A DNA stretch of 64,000 nucleotides from Hippopus hippopus (Eukaryota; Mollusca; Bivalvia; Cardiida; Cardiidae). The stretch is from NCBI GenBank assembly GCA_946811185.2, contig OX328112.1, positions 32,581,562 through 32,645,561 on the forward strand, given 5' to 3'. This document shows positions 34,438-44,795 of the stretch, in pieces. A program made the translations under genes and the position numbers. Positions within the stretch are counted from its first letter, which is position 1. Every line of letters begins with the position of its first letter. The notes beneath the pieces were generated by a model that did not search any database, was not told the DNA's origin, and saw nothing but the letters and a program-made list of their open reading frames with translations.

Positions 34438-34705
34438 CCGCCCGGGTAGCTTAGTGGTAGCATAGTGGTTAGCGTATCAGACTCGAACTCGTGACCAGGT
34501 GGTTGTGAGTTCGATACTTGGTTGAGGCAAATTTTCTTTCAGGCGATTTTTCGCCCCTCACCTCTGATGCATGTGAGAAAGTAATCAGTGACTTCGAAAG
34601 AAAGTTGTGTCAGTGCTGGTGTGAGAAAGCTAGTAAACACATGCGTAGGCGCACTTACCGCTCTGATATGACCTGAGCTGTTAAAACAGCGTAAAACCCC
34701 AATTC
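34438..34705 (+). mobile_element. tRNA-derived SINE
   Basis: The head has an A-box 'tagcttagtggtagcatagtggttagcg' (partly duplicated) and a B-box 'gagttcgatacttgg' about 60 bases on. An unrelated body follows, ending with 'ctgttaaaacagcgtaaaacccc'. The head resembles the tRNA-like module inside LTR B. Confidence 0.6.
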
Positions 34706-34971
34706 AGATTTATCATGTCCGAACTTTTTTTCGTACCGAGTTTGAACTTTCGTCTCAAGATACCTTATCTCTCAAAATATAGTTTTATTTAGCTTTTAGG
34801 TGCTACGAAAACAAAATTGGACATCGTCTTCCAGGGAAACAAGGTGCAACCTTAAAGCTTCTTGTGGCCAGAATACTTCAACGGTATAAATGCAAGATCA
34901 GACAGCGTGTTCTGTGTAGACTGATACTGATCTACGCTTGCTGCAAAAGCACTAAAGTTGTGAAAGGTTCT

Positions 34972-35113
34972 TTAACTCTTTACCAACTGACGAAATTTTT
35001 GGCGTATCCAAGTTGAAAGCAGTAGCAGAAAACGATTCAGATGTGAACAAAAAATTGATTTCGAAAGGGCAGAAAACATTGTGGAAAAAAGGAGAAAATG
35101 CTGGTTACCAGCA
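34972..35113. mobile_element. MITE family 1 copy, truncated at the hairpin centre
   Basis: It begins 'ttaactctttaccaactgacg' and runs to 'ctggttaccagca', where a LINE fragment starts. The second hairpin arm is missing. Confidence 0.6.
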
Positions 35114-35765
35114 AGTGTAAATCTACTTATTTCTGCGAGCCTACATGTATATGCTAAAATAGTACGCCCGGCACTTTTATACGGGGCAGAATTATGGAAT
35201 AACATATCAGTAAAAGACGGACAGAGCCTAGGAATTTTTCAACGCTTCTTTGCAAAAAAAGTTCAGGGGTATGAGAGCCGGACGTGGTCTGACATGGCCG
35301 AGACGATGTTAGGAATATTCCGGATAAGTAGTGAAATTGATTACAAAAAACTTGTTTCTTTATAAAATATTATGTCTACCCGAGACCTGTATTACAAAAG
35401 AAATTTTTACAGCCAAATATATTATATATTTGTCTGATAAAAACTCTGTTTCACTTGGTTTTATACCCGATATCTGCCGCGTACTGACCAAATACAATTT
35501 GACATCGTTATTGAATGACTATTTCCGTAACAACGCCTTACTCAGTAAACTTACATGTACGTGGAAACGCTTGGTTAGCACTGCAATAAAGACGCGCGAA
35601 CAAAATCTATTGTAGGCGCGGGTATCTGCAAACCCAGAATTTATATTCTTCCAAGTGCTACAGCCAGAAATTGAACCAAGCATAGTATACAAAATTTCAA
35701 ACCGAAGTAGTTTTAGGGTCATTCAAAATACCGAGGCCAAGCTTTGGGCTCAGTCGATTCATTTT
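35114..35765 (+). pseudogene. LINE (non-LTR retrotransposon) ORF2 3' end, fragment
   Basis: Two overlapping frames (35081-35365 and 35331-35615, then traces to about 35750) read as the region after the RT domain of a non-LTR retrotransposon polyprotein. A 'VRPALLYGAELW' segment is followed by 'LGIFQRFFAKKVQG', and a C-terminal piece contains 'NALLSKL' and 'WKRLV'. A frameshift near 35345 and a stop at 35615 show it is dead. The 5' part is absent, as is usual for truncated LINE insertions. The clade cannot be fixed by eye. Confidence 0.65.
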
Positions 35766-35772
35766 ACTAATG

Positions 35773-35791
35773 CCCCCCCCCCCCCCCCCCC
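35773..35791. repeat. Poly-C tract
   Basis: Nineteen consecutive C bases directly after the LINE fragment; length may be unreliable in assembly. Confidence 0.9.
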
Positions 35792-35917
35792 ATCGTTAAA
35801 AGTAGAAATTGTTTATAAAGGATTAAGGCTTTACAAATAATCATTACAACCTTTAACAATACGACAAAAGAATAACTATTAATTTACCAATAAAGTTAGA
35901 TCATTCTTTAGTTGTTT

Positions 35918-36513
35918 AATCCATTTACCAAAATAATCCTATACTTTCCCAAAACTGATAAAGAATGGTTTTGATAACATCGTTGAAAAAGGATAAATGC
36001 TAGAAATAAGCATTTTCTCCTTTTGCCACAATGTTTTTATCCTTCCAAAGAAACATTATGGATAGAAACATTGTGGGAAAAAGAGAAAATGTTTCCTTTC
36101 AATGTTTCTATCCTTCCAAAGAGCTGAGCCCCGGTAGCTCAGTCAGTGGCGTGCAGGACTTGGGAACAGGGGTTCTTGGGCTCGATCCCTGGCTCGGCCA
36201 ATCTCTTTCCGAGGACTGATGATAGTCATTGCGACAGGATCCATTCCTCTCTCACCGCTGACCATTGTCTCGACGATGGTTATATGGGAAAGCAGCCAGT
36301 GGCTTGGAAAGAAAACTGCGGGGTACTGGTAAAAGAGACTCCAGAAAAGCATGGATAGGTACACTGGCTGCCTCGATACAACTGAAATAATGTTGAAAAC
36401 AGCGTTAAACACCATACAATCAATCCTTCCAAAGACAAATCTTACATTTAAGCTACTTTTTATTTGTTGTCTGCAAATTCTTTCAATTTGACAAATTTGT
36501 CGTTTGTTAAAGA
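35918..36513. mobile_element. MITE family 1 copy (internally duplicated core) interrupted by a SINE
   Basis: It begins 'taatccatttacca' and ends 'gtcgtttgttaaagagttaa'. Two hairpin cores lie at about 35975-36045 and 36065-36110. The SINE at 36122-36422 splits the copy and duplicates 12 bases of it. Confidence 0.65.
36122..36422 (+). mobile_element. tRNA-derived SINE with 12-bp target duplication
   Basis: The head 'gccccggtagctcagtcagtgg' (A-box) and 'ggctcgatccctggctcggc' (B-box) is tRNA-like. The body ends 'aatgttgaaaacagcgttaaacacc' and 'atacaatca'. ATCCTTCCAAAG is present on both sides (36110-36121 and 36423-36434). Related copies are at 41143-41420 (minus) and 44640-44790 (plus, 3' part). 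Confidence 0.75.
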
Positions 36514-36554
36514 GTTAATCTGATTAGTATAAGAGCATGAAAGTTCGTTAACAT

Positions 36555-36960
36555 TTAACCCTTTACCAAACAATCCCTGGTTTTTACGACCCCGAGATAG
36601 AAGCCTTTTGAAAACATTGTGGGAAAAGGAGAAAATGCTGGTAACCAGCATTTTCTCCTTTTCCCACAATGTTTTCTACCCTGTTGGAAACAAATTTCAA
36701 TTTTTGAGTTACGTTTATTTTGTCGTCTGCAAGTCCTTTCAATTTGGACTTGTCCAAAATGAAAAAATTTGCAGACAACAAACTAAACGTGAATCCAAAA
36801 TGGAAATTTGATTTTAGGAGTGTAGAAAACATTGTGGAAGCAAGGAGAAAATGCTTGTAACCAGCATTTTCTCCTTTTTTCCCATAATGTTTTCAAAAAT
36901 GTTTTTCTTTAGAATCGTTAAAATTCAGGATTGAGTGGTAAAGGTCCAAGTCAGTTAACC
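36555..36960. mobile_element. Two MITE family 1 copies head to head
   Basis: The first (from 'ttaaccctttaccaaac' at 36555) has a near-perfect hairpin at 36611-36679. The second is inverted, with its hairpin at about 36825-36895, and ends near 'gtcagttaac' at 36960. They meet around 36762. Confidence 0.7.
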
Positions 36961-37430
36961 AAATAATTTCCTCATTACAGAAAATATTATTTTTAGAGTA
37001 TTTCTTTTGTCTAAATATAACAAAAATAGATAAAGTTAGTTCCCTAAAAAAATCGAAAATATAAAAAATATATTCCATTTATATTGTATAAATGAATTAC
37101 AAGCCTTGCCGGGTCTACATGATAGTTAAGGGAACAGAAATGGGGGAAAAGGAATGGGAGAGGGATGGATATGTAATTTTTTGTAAGCCTGTGAAAGAAA
37201 AGAGACTACAATGGGCTTTGGGTTCATTTTTCATGTTCCTATTATATGAAATTATTCAATATATATATATACTCGTACATACATGTATGTATACTAGCGT
37301 GTTACGTTCAAGTAATATTTGTCAGAAAATAGTGTTTAAGTAATAATGAAAAGTAAAATTGAGGATTTCTTTTATACAAGTGTATAGAAAGGGACGGATT
37401 CAGAGGAAACTAACTGTAAACATATTAGTT
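36961..37430. other. Non-coding AT-rich stretch
   Basis: No coding frame, repeat or RNA gene is recognised apart from a short TA/CATA-rich run near 37257-37300. Confidence 0.4.
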
Positions 37431-37433
37431 GTA

Positions 37434-37940
37434 TGGTCAGGTGGCAGGGGACTTGGAAACTTGTTCACGGCTGTGGTGAATCATGTCGCCCCGAGCCGAA
37501 GGCGAGGTGGCGACATGATTCACCACAGCCGTGAACAAGTTTCCAAGTCCCCTGCCACCTGACCGTACAACGAATTTATTATACAGCAAAGTGTTACCAT
37601 TCCAACGAGTGTTAAGCGGAATTCACCTGTTTTTTTCTTTCAAAAATTGAGTATGCCGACAAAATAGAATTTCCCTTCTGAGTGCCTCAATTCAATGTAA
37701 ACTGACGTCACTGGGAACTGACGTCACTGAAACCTTGGTAAAACGTGCAGTTTGGTGCATAATCTTGATGTTAATCTTGATCAACGCCACTATTTGGATG
37801 TTGTGTTGAAAGTGCAGTCATGTATATGGAGCTCCCGAAAGGAAAACTGCTTTTACGTTGGTTTTGCCAGTGTACATGATATATATGTTCGGGGCATATT
37901 ATCCAATCAGATCACGAGAAATTTCTTTGCAGTATAATAA
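37434..37940. mobile_element. MITE family 3 copy: long palindrome plus TIR-bounded body
   Basis: A hairpin at 37434-37565 has arms of about 60 bases ('ggtcaggtggcaggggactt' and onward) around 'gagccgaaggcgaggtgg'. It is followed by a body bounded by 'tttattatacagcaaag' (about 37576) and 'ctttgcagtataataata' (about 37940). The same unit occurs inverted at 43786-44300. Confidence 0.7.
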
Positions 37941-37970
37941 TAAGATTTATTGCAATTTGTGCTTTGTGGC

Positions 37971-38200
37971 AAACTCTTTACACAACAACATTTAAGACAA
38001 CATTCCAGACTTGTCCATATTGGAAGTACACGTATTTGCTTATGGCAAATTATAGATATTGCTCAAAATCAATGACTAGGCTTAACTTTCAAACGGGTAG
38101 GAAAAAACGATTATGAAAAAAGGAGAAAATGCTAGTATCCAGCATTTTCTCCTTTTTCCATAATATTTTCAAAAGCCTACTAAATAAAGGTCGAATAAAG
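37971..38200. mobile_element. MITE family 1 copy
   Basis: It begins 'aaactctttacac', with a hairpin core at about 38106-38172 ('aggagaaaatgctagtatccagcattttctcct' split around its centre). Confidence 0.6.
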
Positions 38201-38731
38201 ACAGGATCGTTTAGAACTACAGAACTGAAATGTATACGTAGATCACGTGTGTATATGGATATATTGCCAATAAGGATGCCATTGCAGTTTTAGATATTGT
38301 AATATGCAGGCTTTCTTTGGTTCGGAATACCCCATAACAAATCGGACAGGATAGATTAAGATCAGATGGCATATTCCGTACAGTCTGTTCTTGATCTATA
38401 CTGTCTGCAAAGAAACCGTTAAATTGCACTGGAGCAGTAAAGATTATAATTTGTCATGTGCAATCGGCAAGATGAAACTAAATGCAAGGATACACATTAT
38501 CAAGTTCCTTAAATAAGAACAATGCACGGAAAATACATAAAGTGATACGATTGGATTGTAACCACATTGACCAGAGCTACATTTAAGAGATTCGAACATA
38601 AGTGCTGGTGCCGGTAATTGTTTCATGGGCATTTCGAGGACTCTTGTAAAGTGAATATTGGAACTTTGACTAGCCAAGGACCATTTGTAAGTATTAGTTT
38701 GTTTGTCTGAATATACATGTATCCGCCTTAA
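38201..38731. other. Non-coding stretch with a diverged family 2 foldback
   Basis: A decayed 'aggatagattaagatcagatgg' foldback lies at about 38344-38405. Nothing else is recognised. Confidence 0.4.
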
Positions 38732-38957
38732 ACGTTTACTACAAAATCCCGAGTTCTAACGACCGTGAGAGAGAAAGTCTTTGAAATCATTGTGGGAAAA
38801 GGAGAACATGCTGGTTACCAGCATTTTCTCCTTTTTCCACAATGTTTTCTACCCCTTGAAGACACAAATTTTATTATTTGTGCCACAATTAATTTTGTCG
38901 TCAGCAACGCATTTGAATTTGGAGGAATCTGAAATTTCGTCCTTTGGTAAAGAGTTT
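38732..38957. mobile_element. MITE family 1 copy
   Basis: Starts 'ccttaaacgtttactacaaaatcccgag'-like and ends 'cgtcctttggtaaagagtttt'. The hairpin at 38784-38852 is almost intact. Confidence 0.65.
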
Positions 38958-39144
38958 TAAAAACGTTTTTACTCTGTCATATTCATTTGTATCCCGTGTT
39001 TCACAAGTACTACATGTCGTTCTTAAACATTTTTTATCCAGTCATATCATTTTGTCGACAGTCGTCTCATTCAAATATATCCCCGGCTTTCACCAGTACC
39101 AGTACTAGATGGGCATTCTCAAATGCCTTGTTCAAAGACACTAC

Positions 39145-39235
39145 TAAGCTACCAGTGGCACAACCGAGGATCGAGTCTGGGTTTTCGGATTACAGAATAC
39201 AAAGGCTCAACCACTGAACCACGTTGTCCTACCCC
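39145..39235 (-). repeat. tRNA-like SINE head remnant
   Basis: The minus strand has 'gtggttcagtggttgagcc' and 'gactcgatcctcgg', matching A- and B-box positions. The flanks do not fold as a tRNA. Confidence 0.4.
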
Positions 39236-39691
39236 TGAGTCGCGTTTTTTATGTATTCAATATTTATTTATTCATTTGTATATACCTTTGAGTAATGTTT
39301 GAAATAATCACGTATGGATGTGAAGCTTTAAAATCCAAAATTAAAATGTTCTATGATAAGCGAACATTACCTAACTTAGATGAAGACAATTACTTCATAC
39401 AAATTACGATATCTTCACATAAATTGTTTGTCTTTCAATTGATTGGACGAAAGATCCTAACAGTATTCTTATGTACCAATGAAATGCATTCTTTCACATC
39501 CATTGGCGACTACAGCGGCTTTTGTGGACGGCGTCAAAGCATTGTAAAGGTAACCGCGATAGCGTTCTCCATAAACTGAACATCCATTCACCAAAATTAA
39601 ATTTCTGCATATAAAAGAATGTAAGACGGATACGTAATACCGAGGCTTTTCTGTTAGAATATCTTACCAGTATCATGTCCGTTTTGGCGCC
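39236..39691. other. Non-coding stretch, nothing recognised
   Basis: Short frames only, without domain resemblance. Confidence 0.4.
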
Positions 39692-40231
39692 CAATGAACC
39701 GTTTACCACACAATCCCGAGTTTTAACGACCCTGAGAATACAGACTTTTGAGAACATTGTGGAATGCTAGGTAAACGCTAGTAACAGGCATTTTCTCCTT
39801 TTTCTACAATGTTTTCTACTATTTCAAAGACCAACACCATCTTTTGAGCCACATATACTAGTATATTGTCGTCTGTAAATGCTTTCAGTATGTACAAGTC
39901 CAAAATTTTGCTATGTTGTAAAGGGTTCACGTAGTAGACCTTTTCAATAAAGAAAAAGAACAGCAGAATATTGCCATTTCAAGGCTCTTTGGGCTGAATA
40001 TGTATTAACCATTTAGCACACAATCCAGACTTTGAACGAACCCGAGAAAGAAACCTTTAGAACAAATTGTGTGAAAAGGGGAAAATGCTGGTAACCTGCA
40101 TTTTCTCCATTTCCCACAATGTTCTCTACCCTTCTCAAAACAAATTTCAATTTTTGGGTTCCATTTATTTTGTTGTCTGCAAATGCTTTCAATTTGGACC
40201 AGTCTAAAATTTTGTTGTTTGGTAAAGAGTA
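39692..40231. mobile_element. Two MITE family 1 copies in direct orientation
   Basis: Copies span about 39692-39928 and 40006-40231. Hairpin cores are at 39749-39812 (left arm damaged) and 40064-40121. Both have the 'tttggacaagtccaaaatttt'-like 3' region. Confidence 0.65.
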
Positions 40232-40317
40232 GCGGACAGTGAAGATTCGAGATCAGACTGCACAGAATACACAGTATAAAGTCTACAAAAAGTATATAAC
40301 TTAAGTTGGATCCAGCC

Positions 40318-40543
40318 CTTTAACGCTTTACCAAACAACTAAATTTTAGACTTGTCGAAATTGAAAACATTCGTAGACGACCACATAAATGTGACTAAAC
40401 AACTGTAATTTGTTTGTAGAAGGGTTAGAAAACATTGTGGGAAAAGGAGAAAATGCTGGTTACCAGCATTTTCTCCTTTTCCCACAATGTTTTCAAAAGA
40501 CCTCTTCCGGAACTCGGAACTGTGTGGTAAATGGTTTACGGTT
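40318..40543. mobile_element. MITE family 1 copy, reverse orientation, intact hairpin
   Basis: It begins 'ctttaacgctttaccaaac', has a perfect-looking hairpin at 40429-40495 and ends 'gtgtggtaaatggttta'. Confidence 0.7.
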
Positions 40544-40934
40544 AGTTGACAGGCCTGGCTGACGTTATAACAGTATCTAATTTAAAAAGGTCGAATCTGC
40601 TGACGTATACACAGACAAACTGTGAGCAACATCTCACCGGGCTTCGTCTGATCTTTCTGGTACATTTATTAGACGCCGTGAAACACATTTCAAAGTTAGA
40701 CAGATAATTCAATTTCCAATAGAAATCGCGGCCATTAACTGATTACTTCCCTTGAATTAGAATTTGAATTTGAAAGCATTATCATCATGTTTGATTGTAC
40801 GGTGTCTCGGTGTCGAACGCTTTCTTCCACATTATTTCAGTTATATCGTGGAGGCTAGTGCACCTATTTATGTCTATGAATTTCTCTTTAACCATTGCTT
40901 TGCACAGTATTCTTATCAAACTACTAGCTGCTTT
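40544..40934. other. Non-coding stretch with a SINE scrap
   Basis: At about 40826-40870 the phrase 'acattatttcagttatatcg' matches the reverse of the 3' part of the 36122-type SINE. Nothing else is recognised. Confidence 0.4.
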
Positions 40935-41137
40935 TTAACCCTTAGGCTGCTAAGCGCGACTCACCGACCTTTTGCGGACAGTGTAGATCAAGATCAGACT
41001 GCACAGAACGTGCAGTCTGATCTTGGATCTACACTGTCCGATCAGGAGATATATTAACTCCCCAAAATACTTTTGAAATAGCAAAATTTCAATTTTTACT
41101 ATCGGCTTGAGAGTTTCACATTAGTTATTTAGCAGGT
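40935..41137. mobile_element. MITE family 2 copy
   Basis: It begins 'ttaacccttaggctgctaag', has a hairpin at 40975-41040 (CGGACAGTGTAGATC arms) and ends near 'tatttagcagg'. Confidence 0.7.
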
Positions 41138-41142
41138 TTTTT

Positions 41143-41420
41143 ATGATTGATTTTATGGTGTTTAACGCCGTTTTCAACATTATTTCAGTTATGTCGCGGC
41201 GGCCAGTGCACCTATCCATGCTTTCCTGGAGTCTCTTTTACCAGTACTCCGCACAATTTTCTTTCCAAGCCAGTTATTTAGCAGGATTTGAGTTAACGAC
41301 ACCGTTCTCGAACAATGGTCAGCGGTGAGAGAGGAATATACCCTGTTTTACGACTATCATCAACCCTCCTGTTACAATTGATTGAGGCGTGGATTCAAAC
41401 CAGCGACCCGCTGTACCTTG
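41143..41420 (-). mobile_element. tRNA-derived SINE copy (same family as 36122-36422)
   Basis: The reverse strand ends 'aatgttgaaaacggcgttaaacacc' and carries the same body. The head is more diverged ('tggattcaaaccagcg' reads as a decayed B-box on the minus strand). A short insertion separates head and body near 41270. Confidence 0.55.
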
Positions 41421-42160
41421 TAGACTGAACTTTCGGACTTGGCATAAAATAATGGATCACAAACATGAATACTATTGTAGTTTAGTAAAAAAATGTCTTT
41501 GAAAACATTGTGTTCAAAGAGGAAAATGATTTTGTTTCCAGTGTTTTCAAAGGTGTTCTAAAACAAGACAAAAGATTGTACGTAAGAGCGCAAAATGAAA
41601 GAAATGCAAATTCTAAGTTCGTTCTTACGTAATTACCAGACATCAAAATTCTAGATTTTTTTAAAGAAACTTTTATCTCCTAAACGAATGAAAATTTTAT
41701 AGGCATCTGCATGTTAATGATCTAACCCTTTATCCAAGCAATGCCGAGTTTTACTCTTAGAGAGAGAGAGAGAGACAGAGAGAGAGAGACAGAGACCGAG
41801 ACAGGCAGAGAGACAGAGAGAGAGAGCGAGAGAGAGCGAGAGAGACATGGAGACAGACAGAGAAAGACAGTGACAGAGACCGAGACAGAGAGACAGAGAG
41901 AGAAACAGACAGAGAGACAGACAGAGAGACAGACAGAGAGACAGAGAGACAGACAGACAGAGAAAAGAGGAGAGAGAGAAACAGAAGAAAAATACGGTAA
42001 GAAAGGGTTCAGTTGAAAGTTTTATAATCTCCTTGTATTTTAAAGCAAATTTATTGAATTTTTCAAAACAAGTCACTTATTCAATCCATTTAAAAACTTA
42101 AAATATCTTACAAATCAATAAATCAATATTGATCTTTAAATAGACTGATATATCATCAAT
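41421..42160. other. Non-coding stretch with a MITE scrap and a large GA repeat
   Basis: A family 1 hairpin scrap lies at about 41497-41555. The family 1 left end 'taaccctttatccaagcaatgccgag' at 41724 runs straight into the GA repeat. No gene is supported. Confidence 0.45.
41759..41984. repeat. (GA)n/(GACA)n simple repeat
   Basis: About 225 bp of AGAGAG and GACAGAGA variants. The long frames on both strands here are compositional artefacts. Confidence 0.9.
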
Positions 42161-42224
42161 TTGTACGGAATGAAAAAAAAAATCATGCTGGGCTTTTGTA
42201 ATCCGTTTTTTTTTTTAATTTTAA

Positions 42225-42375
42225 ATTTGTCGCTGGAAAGGGAGAAATTTGATAGAAACCAATATTTTCTTCTTTTACCGACAAGTTTTTTATACGACAA
42301 ATCCAATAGTTTTAGCCATATTCAATTTGTTGTCTGCAAACGTTTCTTATATGGACTAGTCTTAAAATATTTAGA
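42225..42375. mobile_element. MITE family 1 scrap
   Basis: Contains diverged forms of the hairpin core and the 'gttgtctgcaaacg' right-side phrase. Confidence 0.4.
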
Positions 42376-42800
42376 GTGCCTTTATAAACCAACCCATCCG
42401 ATTCACACACTAATCCACAAACCAATCTACCAAAAAGTTATCCACCCATCCGCCTATCAATTGACCAGCTTTACCTACACCCAAAAGATCCACATCTTCC
42501 CTACCACATACCAAACCACCATACAATCCGTCAAAACTGATTTACTCCGACCGACCGACCAGAAAACCAAAAAACTAAAAAACCAACCAACCAACCAACC
42601 AACAAACCAAGTAATTATCCATCAACCAACACGCACACACCAACACACCAGCCAGTCAGCCAACCAAACGACCCCCCGACAAAATTACCAACCAAGCAAA
42701 AAAAAAAACAATCAGCCATCGGGCAAGCCAGCCAGCCAATCGCCAGTCAGCCAGCCAACTAACCAACCAACCAACCAACCAACCAACTATCCACAAAAGA
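42376..42800. repeat. CCAA/CCAACCAA-rich low-complexity repeat
   Basis: A run of ACC- and CCAA-based words with interruptions, densest at 42575-42790. The 227-codon frame across it (42161-42844) is a repeat artefact (Thr/Pro/Gln/Asn-rich) and not called a gene. Confidence 0.75.
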
Positions 42801-42991
42801 ATGCAAACAACCAAGCACGCACACAAATCGCAATGTTTTGGTAGTGTACAGATCAAGTAGAAATATGTCGACCCTATCATCGTTGCTCAGATAAGATGAA
42901 AGTACCTCCTTCAGATACCCAAAGGTCATCGATCATTTTTGTATAAATTCATAGATATCTGCTTGAGCTCAAACTTGATTTGATTTAAATA

Positions 42992-43204
42992 TTAACCCTA
43001 AGGGGGCTAAACGCGACTCACTGACCTTTTGCGGACAGTGTAGATCCAAGATCAGACTGCACAGAACGTGCAGTCTGATCTTGGATCTACACTGTCCGAT
43101 AAGGAGATGATTTTCTACAAAAACGTCGTTGAAATTAGCAACATTCAGGTTTTTACTATAAGCTTGTAGGTTTCATTTCACTTATTTAGCAGGTTACGGG
43201 TTAA
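42992..43204. mobile_element. MITE family 2 copy, complete
   Basis: It begins TTAACCCTAAGG and ends TTACGGGTTAA, with an almost perfect hairpin at 43032-43098. The best-preserved copy of this family here. Confidence 0.75.
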
Positions 43205-43451
43205 CCCTTTTATAATCTTACAGAAATGAAATGAACATTATATACTGATACGTTTTTCATTTTTATGCAGACAACTTCAGGGGAAAAATGAATGAAAAAA
43301 AAATGTAGCGTAAAGTAGAATTTGTCGGAAGTCTTATGGCACGTTTTTTTTTCTTCACGCGCACTCAGGTGTCAAAATTTATGCTAATAGTCCTTGAAAT
43401 CAAGGTAAATTTTTGTAGATAAAAATCAAGTGTTTAGTGAATTTTTGTGTT

Positions 43452-43511
<60 letters not shown>

Positions 43512-43785
43512 CACGAACTGATAGTCATTGATTATAGGAGGGAAAGACAGAAAAATGAATCAAATAATAGAGGTATAGAAGCCCGCCAGTGTGTAAACTC
43601 TCTGATATAAAAAAGGTCAGATTAACGAACAGACACTTCATCCTGTATTTAACAAATACTCTGAGCTGTGCTATAGCCTATAGGAAATGGGGGTTTAATG
43701 CATTTCCTTGATGCATTATACCAAGCAAGTCATCACATATTGATGGACCCATAAAATCCATTTTATCTTACAACTGATTGAATCT
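43205..43785. other. Non-coding stretch with a GA microsatellite
   Basis: A (GA)n run lies at 43453-43510. Nothing else is recognised. Confidence 0.5.
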
Positions 43786-44300
43786 TATTATACTGCAAAG
43801 AAATTTCTCGTGATCTGATTGGATAATATGCCCCGAACATATATATATCATGTACACTGGCAAAACCAACGTAAAAGCAGTTTCCCTTTCGGGAGCCCCG
43901 TATACATGACTACACTTTCAACACAACATCCAAAATGGCGGCGTCGATCAAGATTAACATCAAGATTATGCACCAAACTGCACGTTTTTCCAAGGTTTTA
44001 ATGACGTCATTTCCCACTGACGTCAGTTTTCATTGAATTGGGGCACTCAGAAGGGAAATTCTGCTCCCTCAGCGTACTCAATTTTTGAAATAAAAAAAAC
44101 CCAGGTAAATTTCGCTTAACACGTTGGAATGGTAAAACTTTGCAGTATAATAAATTCGTTGTACGGTCAGGTGGCAGGGGACTTGGAAACTTGTTCACGG
44201 CTGTGGTGAATCATGTCGCCCCTTCGGCTCGGGGCGACATGATTCACCACAGCCGTGAACAAGTTTCCAAGTCCCCTGCCACCTGACCGTACAACTAATA
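43786..44300. mobile_element. MITE family 3 copy, inverted relative to 37434-37940
   Basis: The body runs from 'cttattatactgcaaag' (43787) to 'ctttgcagtataataaattc' (about 44157), then the hairpin 44159-44298 has arms of about 62 bases around 'ccccttcggctcgggg'. It carries two CRE-like TGACGTCA/TGACGTCAG sites at about 44003 and 44018. Confidence 0.7.
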
Positions 44301-44639
44301 ATGTACCACAAAGGTCCTTGGACATTAAAAAAAAAATTCACAAATTGCAAAGTGTTTCAACCCATGTCAACCTGCATAGATTGCGTAGGTTGACATAGGT
44401 CGATACCTTTTGCAAATGAATTAAGCTTCCTTTTATCAAAACATGGCCCATGTCTATGTTATCAATTAGTCACATGCTAATTTTATCATATTGATATTCA
44501 GTTGTATAAAATTCAAAAGTTCAAACTATATTTGTGACTAATTTCAAAGATCAAGAACAAGCAATTTTCCATGATATTTTGCGTTTTAAAAGTCTTCTTT
44601 AAAAGCTTAATTCGCGAGTTTGCATCCAAATGAATTGAA
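44301..44639. other. Non-coding AT-rich stretch
   Basis: Contains a diverged foldback at about 44348-44414 ('caacctgcatagattgcg'). Nothing else is recognised. Confidence 0.4.
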
Positions 44640-44790
44640 CATTGTTTCGATGATGCTTATGTGGTAAAGCACCAGTTGCTTAGGAAGAATGTTGTGCAAG
44701 TACCACTAACCAGAAAGTACAAGAAAGCATGGATATCTGCACTGGCAAACGATATAACTAAATTATACAGTAAACGGCGTTTAACACCAG
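44640..44790 (+). mobile_element. SINE 3' part (36122-type), target of the Polinton insertion
   Basis: 'gcatggatatctgcactggc' and 'cggcgtttaacaccaga' match the end of the SINE at 36122-36422. The Polinton begins directly after its tail. Confidence 0.6.
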
Positions 44791-44795
44791 ACAAA
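44790..44795. repeat. Target-site duplication of the Polinton, left (GACAAA)
   Basis: Six bases identical to 62004-62009, in the same orientation. Six-base duplications are diagnostic of Polinton integrase. Confidence 0.9.

Noticed and set aside
41741..42076. Long frames on both strands over the GA repeat
   Set aside because: They consist only of Arg/Glu/Thr or Ser/Leu/Cys words produced by the GA/GACA repeat.
42161..42844. 227-codon frame rich in Gln, Pro, Thr and Asn
   Set aside because: Most of it is the CCAA repeat, and the rest overlaps a MITE scrap. No domain is visible.
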